In this document: one piece after another, positions 1-5,260 of the stretch
Numbering within the stretch: position 1 is the stretch's first letter
Layout: each line of letters opens with the position of its first letter
NCBI GenBank assembly: GCA_030699295.1
Contig: JAUYJQ010000027.1
Location: forward strand, 1 to 5,947
Reading direction: 5' to 3'
DNA: 5,947 nucleotides
From: Candidatus Beckwithbacteria bacterium
Lineage (GTDB): Bacteria; Patescibacteriota; Microgenomatia; UBA1400; CG1-02-47-37
Program-made: the position numbers and the translations under genes
Notes under the pieces: generated by a model
The model's database searches: none
The model's input: the letters and a program-made list of their open reading frames with translations, nothing else
What the model was told of the DNA's origin: nothing

Positions 1-50
1 CCCGAGGCTTCAACGTCGACGCTGATATAGGCTTCCGGTTTAGGCGGCAT
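1..50 (-). CDS. N-terminus of probable DnaQ-like (DEDD) 3'-5' exonuclease, partial
   Basis: Only the first 16 full codons and part of one more are inside the window; the gene runs off the left edge. The visible peptide is MPPKPEAYISVDVEASG. A beta strand followed by hD-h-E-h-x-G matches the Exo I motif of DEDD-type exonucleases, where the Asp and Glu bind the catalytic metal ions. The ISVDVEASG form is typical of small stand-alone RNase T/DnaQ-fold exonucleases. The ATG lies inside the last codons of abiEii, giving an 11-bp overlap (40-50), which suggests translational coupling to the toxin gene. A GGAGG sits upstream on the minus strand (63-67), but at 12 nt from the ATG it is farther than usual. 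The family call rests on one short motif, so it is tentative; the existence of a start here is better supported than the function. Confidence 0.5.
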   Translation of the reverse strand, partial: MPPKPEAYISVDVEAS

Positions 51-804
51 AGGGTTGGAGCGCCTCCACCGTTAATTTTTTTAAGGAGGGAATCACTTGA
101 CGGTGGTTTAGCGGCAGGAATTTGGTGATGTCCCGGGTCAATTGTTTTTGATCGAATTGCTTGATTTTTTCGATTAAACCCGGAAAAGAAAATTTTTCGT
201 GATAAAGCCGGAATTTGGTGGCGATTAATTTTTGATTAAGTTTGATGCTCTTTTTTAACAAAAACCAAAGATCAAAAATATCCCGGCCTTTATTTCTGGA
301 GGTGATCGCCCGGATTTTTTCAGCCAGGATTTCTTCGGGAGACAGCGCCGTGATCAGAGAGGAGGAAAAAACCGGCAGATTGGTAGTAATAGTGTTTTGA
401 TAATTGGTTAAAGCCGGCTCGCGAGCGGAAAAATCCAGCTTGATGGTCAAGGGCATCGGGGTAAAATCGGTCGGAAAAGAGATTTTTTGGGAAAAACCGG
501 CGATTGATTTGATGTTTTTTACACTGATACCCGGCGCTTCGGTTTGAAGATTAATGATCGTTTGTTTAACCAGTCGCTCAATCGCTGTTTTGGGCAACTT
601 GGTAGTAAAGTCCAAATCTTCGGAAAATCTGGGCGAGCCGAACAGTATTTTTAGAGCGGTGCCGCCTTTAAAAATAATCTTCCGGCTGATCCCCGCATGA
701 AAAAAATTGTCCAGAAATAAGATTTGGATGTATTCCCGCAAAATGGTGTAGCGGTCGATTGCCGCCGCTCTGGCTAAATTGTTCAAAGAGGGGGCATCAA
801 TCAT
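40..804 (-). CDS. abiEii: AbiEii/AbiGii-family nucleotidyltransferase toxin
   Basis: This 254-residue protein has the layout of the AbiEii toxin, a DUF1814-type nucleotidyltransferase. Motif I is clear: FKGGTALK (residues 45-52) followed by RFSEDLDF (59-66), whose D63 and D65 are the expected metal-binding pair. A further acidic residue lies in IKLDFS (121-126), and the late motif runs from EKIRAI (162-167) to GRDIFDLWFLL (173-183). The set looks catalytically intact. In the family, AbiEii is a nucleotide-binding toxin; the related mycobacterial MenT3 adds pyrimidines to tRNA acceptor ends. Whether this copy modifies tRNA is inference. The ATG overlaps the abiEi TGA in an ATGA arrangement with no Shine-Dalgarno site, so it is probably translated by coupling after the antitoxin. 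A+T content is visibly higher than in the clp region, with many Lys, Ile and Asn codons, which fits acquisition by transfer. Confidence 0.93.
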   Translation of the reverse strand: MIDAPSLNNLARAAAIDRYTILREYIQILFLDNFFHAGISRKIIFKGGTALKILFGSPRFSEDLDFTTKLPKTAIERLVKQTIINLQTEAPGISVKNIKSIAGFSQKISFPTDFTPMPLTIKLDFSAREPALTNYQNTITTNLPVFSSSLITALSPEEILAEKIRAITSRNKGRDIFDLWFLLKKSIKLNQKLIATKFRLYHEKFSFPGLIEKIKQFDQKQLTRDITKFLPLNHRQVIPSLKKLTVEALQPYAA

Positions 805-1394
805 AAGAGATTTTTGTTTATTAATAATTTTTGCAAAGGCGCAAAGTTAATTTTAGCAGCGTAACTTTTAAATCGGTTTTTATTAAGCGAGGTTAGGTCC
901 CACTCATCGATATCTGAATTCCTTAAGCCTTTGGCCGCTAAATACAGGTAGTCCAGGCAGGCTTTTTCCGGCAGGGCGATCATGACGCTTTTCTGTTTTT
1001 CATAACCCCAGAAGAAAAGTGGATTGATTTTTGAGTATTCGAACTCACGCTTTTCGTAAATAATTTTTTGCGCTCTTTGCGTTGTGACCGAGGTAATCGT
1101 ATAGGTAAACTGGGCAATAATGCCGTAGTGAGCCAAGGCAGATTCCAGACTGATATATGAGGGTTTAACGATAAAATTCGCGATAACAAACTCGGGAACA
1201 TTGGCACCGGCAACTAAATACTGACCCTTTTTAAGGCGGGTGAGGATTTGATATTTTTCCAGACGCTGGAGGGTTTTGTAAACAGTGTTGCTGTTGGTCC
1301 GGTTTAACAAAGACGCTAATAACTGCGGGGTGATAAATTTTAAGTTTAAGGCCTTGATTTTTTGCTGAATGGTCAATGCGGATATAGATGTCAT
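801..1394 (-). CDS. abiEi: AbiEi-family winged-helix antitoxin/transcriptional regulator
   Basis: This 197-residue protein lies immediately upstream of abiEii and overlaps it by 4 bp. An N-terminal winged helix-turn-helix (about residues 8-62) ends in the wing LKKGQYLV. The C-terminal antitoxin domain carries the family signature KPSYISLESALAHYGI (77-92), a TSVTTQRAQK strand (101-110) and PEKACLDYLYL (142-152). In studied AbiE pairs the antitoxin represses its own promoter through the N-terminal domain and neutralises AbiEii without forming a stable complex (type IV). The ATG at 1392-1394 is chosen because it abuts the palindrome and follows a good promoter; the predicted transcript start is only about 6 nt upstream, so the mRNA would be almost leaderless, explaining the absence of a ribosome-binding site. 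The length is normal for short AbiEi proteins and no domain is missing. Confidence 0.9.
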   Translation of the reverse strand: MTSISALTIQQKIKALNLKFITPQLLASLLNRTNSNTVYKTLQRLEKYQILTRLKKGQYLVAGANVPEFVIANFIVKPSYISLESALAHYGIIAQFTYTITSVTTQRAQKIIYEKREFEYSKINPLFFWGYEKQKSVMIALPEKACLDYLYLAAKGLRNSDIDEWDLTSLNKNRFKSYAAKINFAPLQKLLINKNLL

Positions 1395-1418
1395 ATTTGG
1401 TATAATTTTATACCAAAT
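1395..1418. promoter_or_regulatory. 24-bp palindromic operator, probable AbiEi binding site
   Basis: Two perfect 11-bp arms, ATTTGGTATAA (1395-1405) and its reverse complement (1408-1418), are separated by 2 bp. The palindrome directly touches the abiEi start codon and covers the -10 box and the predicted transcription start. It is A+T-rich and lacks a following T run in the minus direction, so it is not a terminator. Characterised AbiEi proteins bind inverted repeats in their own promoter, so autorepression is the natural reading. The binding itself is inferred. Confidence 0.75.
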
Positions 1419-1434
1419 AATGTATTTATGTCAA
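1407..1434 (-). promoter_or_regulatory. Sigma-70-type promoter of the abiE operon
   Basis: Read on the minus strand, a perfect -35 box TTGACA (1429-1434) is followed after 16 bp by TATAAA (1407-1412) as the -10 box. The expected start of transcription is near 1400, about 6 nt before the abiEi ATG. The -35 box coincides with the last two sense codons (Leu-Thr) of the upstream zinc-knuckle gene, so the promoter is embedded in the end of that gene. The -10 box lies inside the palindrome at 1395-1418, so a bound repressor would block polymerase. Confidence 0.75.
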
Positions 1435-1839
1435 GCGTTTAATTGCCTTTAAAAAATCGTCCGGCTCCTGCAGTTTAAAAAACGGCTGTTTCCAGGCTAG
1501 GCGGGTGCCGATTAAAACCAGGATTGTCGTCAAGCCGGCCAAAAACGGCTTTAAAGTTCTCAAAAAATACCAGGAGGCTGTGGCCGAGCCGGACAAAATT
1601 GCCAGAATCGACCAGGCGATAATCCCGGAAATATTGGTCGACCAGGCAGGAGTTTTCACTCCGGGAGAGTCCATTCGGCCACTCCCGAAGTGGGGAGCAG
1701 TAGCAGTTTGGCCCAGCTGTTTAGCCAGGGTCTTAATTTTTTGCAGCTGTTCCGAGCTGACCCGGACTTTGCCGGTATTCTGGCAGGTAGGGCAGCCCTT
1801 GCCGCCGCAGTTAGGACAGGTTAAGACCTGATAGGTCAT
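1426..1839 (-). CDS. Zinc-knuckle (CxxCGGKGCxxC) protein with two membrane segments, unknown function
   Basis: This 137-residue protein has no function I recognise. The N-terminus carries CPNCGGKGCPTC (C8, C11, C16, C19) followed by NTGKV, resembling half of a DnaJ-type CxxCxGxG zinc module. A short basic helix (about 29-43) and a Gly/Pro/Ser linker (44-68) lead to two hydrophobic segments (about 70-92 and 98-115) and a charged tail. The zinc knuckle and tail are probably cytoplasmic. The ATG lies inside the end of the clp gene (29-bp overlap, 1811-1839) and is supported by a strong AGGAGA site. A shorter protein with the same motif, GKGC between two CxxC pairs plus a membrane segment, lies on the other side of clp. 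A role as a membrane-bound adaptor or partner of the Clp ATPase is inferred from this context only. The linker contains a 36-bp inverted-repeat element (residues 50-61). Confidence 0.8.
   Translation of the reverse strand: MTYQVLTCPNCGGKGCPTCQNTGKVRVSSEQLQKIKTLAKQLGQTATAPHFGSGRMDSPGVKTPAWSTNISGIIAWSILAILSGSATASWYFLRTLKPFLAGLTTILVLIGTRLAWKQPFFKLQEPDDFLKAIKRLT
1657..1692. repeat. 36-bp inverted-repeat element, copy B, inside the zinc-knuckle gene
   Basis: Arms CACTCCGGGAGAG (1657-1669) and CACTCCCGAAGTG (1680-1692) pair at 11 of 13 positions around a 10-bp spacer. Length, spacer size and arm sequence match copy A at 2171-2206: 20 of 26 arm positions are identical, while the spacer is not conserved. 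It begins on a codon boundary and is read as 12 codons, HFGSGRMDSPGV, in the flexible linker between the zinc knuckle and the first membrane segment. It may be a small palindromic element inserted in frame, or a conserved structural signal. Confidence 0.6.
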
Positions 1840-3973
1840 AGTTGTCTCCTGCTTTTAATTTACCGCTAATAATCATTTCGGCAATCGGCTCTTCGATTTT
1901 ATCCTGAATCAGTCGTTTTAACGGACGGGCGCCGAACTCTTGAACATTGCCTAGTTTGGCCAACCGGTCTAAAACAGAATCGGGGATGGTTAGGGTAATC
2001 TTTTTTTCTTTGAGCCGGTTAACCACCTGGTTTAGCTGCAGCCGGGCGATGGCCTTGATGTTTGCCAGGGTGAGTTTATTCATGACTATAATTTCGTCGA
2101 TCCGGTTTAAGAATTCCGGGCGAAGATATTGGGAAAGGACTTGCATTAATTTAGTCCGGTCGGGGGGAACCATTCCGGGAATGGGGGATTTTTCATTCCC
2201 GGAATGAAAGAAATTAGAAACATCAATATTGCTGGTCATGATAATAATCGTGTTTTTAAAGTCGGCGGTATGGCCCTGGGAGTCGGTTAAGCGGCCGTCT
2301 TCCAAGACCTGTAAAAAAACGTCAAAGACCTTAGGGTGGGCCTTTTCCAGCTCGTCCATAAGGATTAACGAGTAAGGCCGGCGGCGGATCGGGTTGGTCA
2401 GTTGGCCGCCCTCTTCATAACCGACGTAGCCGGGCGGCGCCCCGATTAATTTATCAGCCGTGTGGGCTTCGGTAAACTCGCTCATATCCAGCCTGACCAT
2501 GGCTTTTTCTGATTGGTAGACTGTTCGGGCCAGGGCCTTGGCCAGCTCGGTTTTACCGACCCCAGTCGGGCCCAAGAGCAGGAACGAGCCGGTCGGCCGG
2601 TTGGGGTCTTTTAAGCCCGCCCGGGCGCGTTTGATGACATCACAAACGGCCTTAACTGCCTGATTCTGGCCGATGATCTGGGTTTCCAGTTTTGCTTCTA
2701 AATCCATCAGTTCCAGTGACTCTTTTTGGGTTAAAGAGGTAACCGGAATGCCGGTTTTTTGGGACAGGACTGACTTTAAATCTTCAATGGTGATGGCCGC
2801 TTTGCCGGCCACTTTGGCTCCGGAAGCGGCCTCGTCTAAAAGATCGATGGCTTTATCCGGCAAAAACCGGTCGGAGACATACCGGGATGATAAATCAATA
2901 GCCGTTTGTAAGACTGACTCGTCCACGCTGACGCCGTGGTGTTTTTCCAGTTTCTTAGCCACCGATTTTAAGATTTCCAGGGTGACTGCCGCTGACGGTT
3001 CGCTGACATTGAGCGGTTCAAAGCGGCGTTCTAAAGCCGGGTCCTTTTCAATGTACTGGCGGTATTCGTTTTGGGTGGTGGCGCCGATGACGTTTAAATC
3101 GCCCCGGGCTAGAGCCGGTTTTAATATATTAGCTGCGGTCATGGCCCCGGCCGCCGAACCGGCCCCCATAATCATGTGGATTTCGTCAATAAAGATAATG
3201 ATTCGGCCGCTACGCTTTACCTCTTTGATCAGGCTTTGCAAGCGCTCTTCCAGCTCGCCCTGGTAAGAGGCGCCGGCCAAAAGATTGGTCAGGTTCAGGT
3301 TGTAAATCTCCACTCCGCTTAAGAGCTTGGGGACTTGGCCCTGGGCAATTTTTAAGGCCAGGCCTTCGACAATGGCGGTTTTGCCCACGCCCGGATCGCC
3401 CAGTAAAATCGCATTGGATTTACTGCGGCGGGCCAGTACCCGGATCAGCTGATCGATTTCCTTCTCCCGGCCGATGACCGGGTCGAGTTGGCCGCTTTTG
3501 GCCTTTTGGGTCAGGTTTTCACTAAACTGTTTTAAAGTCGGCTTAACTTCACCGGTGGTTTGGCTGGTGCCGGCGGAATTGCCTTGATTGACCGCCTGGC
3601 GCAAGTCCTGCTTGTCCAGCGGTTCGGTTATAAAATCATTTAAGGGGACTAGAAAATGGGCCGGGATTACCTGGGGCGAACCGGCAATCAAGGTTTCCCC
3701 GAAGGCTAGATAAATCAGTTTTTTAAGCTCGACTGAAAAGGCCACCCGGCCGACGGCTTTAGTGGTTGGCGCCGCCGGGGAAGAGGCCTTAAGTTCGGTC
3801 CGGCCCAGGCTAACCAGGATTGGTTTAATTTGGTTATGGCGGTTTAGCACCTGGATTAAATGACTCGGCTGGGCTTCAGCCTGGCCGTTTTTGCCGGCCG
3901 CCATTAGGCTGGCGGCTAAAACCTCCAGCGCTTCGGCAGAAAAACTCTGGCTAATGTCTTGGGCGTTAAGCAT
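1811..3973 (-). CDS. clpC-like: Clp/Hsp100 class 1 AAA+ unfoldase (ClpA/ClpC-like), without middle domain
   Basis: A 720-residue double-AAA+ protein, counted from the ATG at 3971-3973. A degenerate Clp N domain with two repeats occupies about 1-120. NBD1 has GDPGVGKT (192-199), pore loop ASYQGE (Y237), Walker B IIIFIDE (258-264) and arginine fingers in ERRF (315-318). NBD2 has GPTGVGKT (468-475), pore loop GYVGY (515-519), Walker B LILMDE (536-541), sensor 1 TSN (580-582), LNR arginine finger (R624) and sensor 2 GARPLKR (681-687). All ATPase and threading residues look intact. Between NBD1 (DEAASGAKVA) and the NBD2 lead-in (ITIEDLKSVL) only a few residues remain, so the ClpC UVR region or ClpB coiled coil is absent, as in ClpA. 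The ClpP-docking loop lacks a clear [LIV]-G-[FL]. An in-frame TTG at 3991 would add six residues; ATG is preferred because it overlaps the upstream stop by 8 bp, but neither has a clear ribosome-binding site. Proteolytic partner and substrates are unknown. Confidence 0.93.
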   Translation of the reverse strand: MLNAQDISQSFSAEALEVLAASLMAAGKNGQAEAQPSHLIQVLNRHNQIKPILVSLGRTELKASSPAAPTTKAVGRVAFSVELKKLIYLAFGETLIAGSPQVIPAHFLVPLNDFITEPLDKQDLRQAVNQGNSAGTSQTTGEVKPTLKQFSENLTQKAKSGQLDPVIGREKEIDQLIRVLARRSKSNAILLGDPGVGKTAIVEGLALKIAQGQVPKLLSGVEIYNLNLTNLLAGASYQGELEERLQSLIKEVKRSGRIIIFIDEIHMIMGAGSAAGAMTAANILKPALARGDLNVIGATTQNEYRQYIEKDPALERRFEPLNVSEPSAAVTLEILKSVAKKLEKHHGVSVDESVLQTAIDLSSRYVSDRFLPDKAIDLLDEAASGAKVAGKAAITIEDLKSVLSQKTGIPVTSLTQKESLELMDLEAKLETQIIGQNQAVKAVCDVIKRARAGLKDPNRPTGSFLLLGPTGVGKTELAKALARTVYQSEKAMVRLDMSEFTEAHTADKLIGAPPGYVGYEEGGQLTNPIRRRPYSLILMDELEKAHPKVFDVFLQVLEDGRLTDSQGHTADFKNTIIIMTSNIDVSNFFHSGNEKSPIPGMVPPDRTKLMQVLSQYLRPEFLNRIDEIIVMNKLTLANIKAIARLQLNQVVNRLKEKKITLTIPDSVLDRLAKLGNVQEFGARPLKRLIQDKIEEPIAEMIISGKLKAGDNYDLSGLNLS
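1845..1850 (-). promoter_or_regulatory. Shine-Dalgarno site inside the clp 3' end
   Basis: Minus-strand AGGAGA lies 5 nt before the ATG at 1837-1839. It is the clearest ribosome-binding site in the window and fixes the start of the zinc-knuckle gene, although that start is inside the clp reading frame. It implies independent initiation on a shared mRNA. Confidence 0.75.
2171..2206. repeat. 36-bp inverted-repeat element, copy A, inside the clp gene
   Basis: Arms CATTCCGGGAATG (2171-2183) and CATTCCCGGAATG (2194-2206) are perfect reverse complements around a 10-bp spacer. Each arm is itself almost palindromic about a single central base. It is read in frame as 12 codons, HSGNEKSPIPGM (residues 590-601 of the Clp protein), in the surface loop between sensor 1 and the arginine finger of NBD2. 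This is where ClpP-associated family members carry the docking tripeptide. It has the same codon phase as copy B. Confidence 0.65.
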
Positions 3974-4217
3974 AGATGAGTGACCAGGCAATAATAATTA
4001 AAGCCAGGGCAACACCGATTAAAACAACCCGCTTGATGATAAATAACCGCCTTAAAAACTTCCGGGTCTTTAAGTCGATAAAGTCCGGCAGGTTAAAGGC
4101 GATGGTTTGTTCGTCCTGCTGGGCATAAACGCCGAGCTGGTCACAAGCCGAACAACCTTTTCCCTGGCACTGATTGCAAACAATAATACTAAGCGGACTG
4201 GCAGGCTCGAAGCTCAT
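3966..4217 (-). CDS. Small zinc-knuckle (CxxCxGKGCxxC) protein with C-terminal membrane segment
   Basis: This 83-residue protein of unknown function has CNQCQGKGCSAC (C14, C17, C22, C25), a polar middle, then the basic stretch KTRKFLRR (50-57) and one hydrophobic segment (about 62-82) at the very C-terminus. By the positive-inside rule the zinc knuckle should be cytoplasmic and the protein anchored by its tail. The stop overlaps the preferred clp start by 8 bp, so the two are probably translationally coupled. The same cysteine spacing and GKGC core recur in the protein on the other side of clp, suggesting related partners of the ATPase; that link is inference. There is no clear Shine-Dalgarno site before the ATG at 4215-4217. 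The 24-bp gap to the upstream gene has no terminator, so it is probably co-transcribed with it. Confidence 0.78.
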   Translation of the reverse strand: MSFEPASPLSIIVCNQCQGKGCSACDQLGVYAQQDEQTIAFNLPDFIDLKTRKFLRRLFIIKRVVLIGVALALIIIAWSLIYA

Positions 4218-4241
4218 GAGTCAATGATAACAGAAATTAGC

Positions 4242-5258
4242 CTACTCGGCCAAAGCCGGCAGGTAGGCGGTAATTTGGGTTGTTTCCCCATCATCAAGCA
4301 GGGCTGTTCCTCGGAGTTGGAGAACTGGGATAATTAAGTTATTTTGCGGTTCGGCCGAGTAACCCAGAACACTCTTTTGATAATTGACCTGTTTAACTTT
4401 AGCGGTTGAGGTTTGCCACTCGCCCGACTCTAATTGAGAACTGATAATTACTGCTTGGTTATTATTAATCGCTGTATCGATTTGGACAGTGGTTTTAAGT
4501 TTATAGTCTTTACCCGTTACTGACTGAGGTTGTTTAAGGTATTGGGCGTAAAACAGCGGTGGTAGTTGATAGTTAATGTAAAACACTTCGCCCTGGTTGG
4601 TGATAATGACCGAGACCGGTCCAGGTTCGTAGTTGCCAGGAAATAGAGGGTAATTATTAAGCCTGGGTAAAAAATGAAATTGATAAAAATTGCCGGGAGT
4701 TTTGGTTGGGGTTGGCTGTAATTCATCTCCGGGTTCAAGGTAGCTCACTAGATATTCCGTTTCTGGATCCATTAATTGGTATTTAACTAGCCAATTTTTA
4801 GCTACAGTTAAAGCATCAGTTTCATTGATGTCAATCCCCCCACGAGGAGTTGGGGGCTGGATTTTTAGCACAAACTGGCCGGTGTTTTTATTGACCATTA
4901 AATAGCCATTTTCGTTATTCCAGGTAAAATAATCGGTCTCGACACTGGTATCCAGCTTCAATTTTAAATCATCGACTATTGGTGTAAAAAAACTGGTTAA
5001 GTTTTCTTGGTTTGCCGGAGGCAGTTGATAGGCGGCAAGGGTTTTTTCCTGTGGTTTAGCCAAATCTTGGAAACTAATTTCCGGTTGGGGAGTATCGATA
5101 AAAAACGGCTGGAAGCTGGGTTGGGACTGAGCCGGCTTTTGATCGGATTTATTGGTAGAAGTCAGGGAAATTAAAAACAAGATTAAGACAAAACCCAAGA
5201 AAGCCCCGGAAATGATGAATAATTTTTTCTTGGTAATCATTTGGTTAAAGTGTAGCAT
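4242..5258 (-). CDS. Membrane-anchored extracytoplasmic protein of unknown function
   Basis: This 338-residue protein begins with a short cytoplasmic lead ending in ITKKK, one hydrophobic segment (about 13-34), a Gln/Pro/Ser-rich stalk (about 36-60), and a large polar domain rich in Tyr, Asn, Thr and Gln with no cysteine visible. The topology is N-in, C-out, as a membrane-anchored or uncleaved-signal protein. The central part (DALTVAKNWLVKYQL, then a strand with FLPRLNNYPLF and later GEVFYINYQLPP) recalls YycI/YycH-like domains in which a helix is followed by strands around an R-L-N-G-x-P-type stretch. That resemblance is loose and I do not assign a family. The frame is open far upstream, but that extension is a low-complexity Arg/Trp-rich shadow of the M23 gene. 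The ATG at 5256-5258, 2 bp after the M23 stop, is therefore preferred. A second ATG at 5240 (MITKKK) is also possible. No ribosome-binding site is obvious, which suggests coupling to the upstream gene. Confidence 0.8.
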   Translation of the reverse strand: MLHFNQMITKKKLFIISGAFLGFVLILFLISLTSTNKSDQKPAQSQPSFQPFFIDTPQPEISFQDLAKPQEKTLAAYQLPPANQENLTSFFTPIVDDLKLKLDTSVETDYFTWNNENGYLMVNKNTGQFVLKIQPPTPRGGIDINETDALTVAKNWLVKYQLMDPETEYLVSYLEPGDELQPTPTKTPGNFYQFHFLPRLNNYPLFPGNYEPGPVSVIITNQGEVFYINYQLPPLFYAQYLKQPQSVTGKDYKLKTTVQIDTAINNNQAVIISSQLESGEWQTSTAKVKQVNYQKSVLGYSAEPQNNLIIPVLQLRGTALLDDGETTQITAYLPALAE

Positions 5259-5260
5259 TT

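Noticed and set aside
980..1213. 77-codon minus-strand frame inside abiEi
   Set aside because: Out-of-frame shadow of a recognised AbiEi domain.
1401..1406. Plus-strand TATAAT as a divergent promoter
   Set aside because: It arises from the palindrome; no -35-like hexamer lies at suitable distance and no plus-strand gene follows.
1505..1831. 108-codon open frame on the plus strand
   Set aside because: Antisense shadow of the zinc-knuckle gene, which has a strong ribosome-binding site and a recognisable Cys motif.
1947..2207. 86-codon open frame on the plus strand
   Set aside because: Antisense to conserved NBD2 coding sequence, with no start context or domain.
2673..3266. 197-codon open frame on the plus strand
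   Set aside because: It is antisense to the NBD1 part of the clp gene and has shadow-like composition rich in Ser, Arg and Lys, with no motif.
4107..4337. 76-codon open frame on the plus strand
   Set aside because: Runs antisense across the ends of two well-supported genes; no motif and no ribosome-binding site.
4517..4738. 73-codon minus-strand frame inside the anchored protein gene
   Set aside because: Out-of-frame shadow lying wholly within a longer, better-structured coding region.
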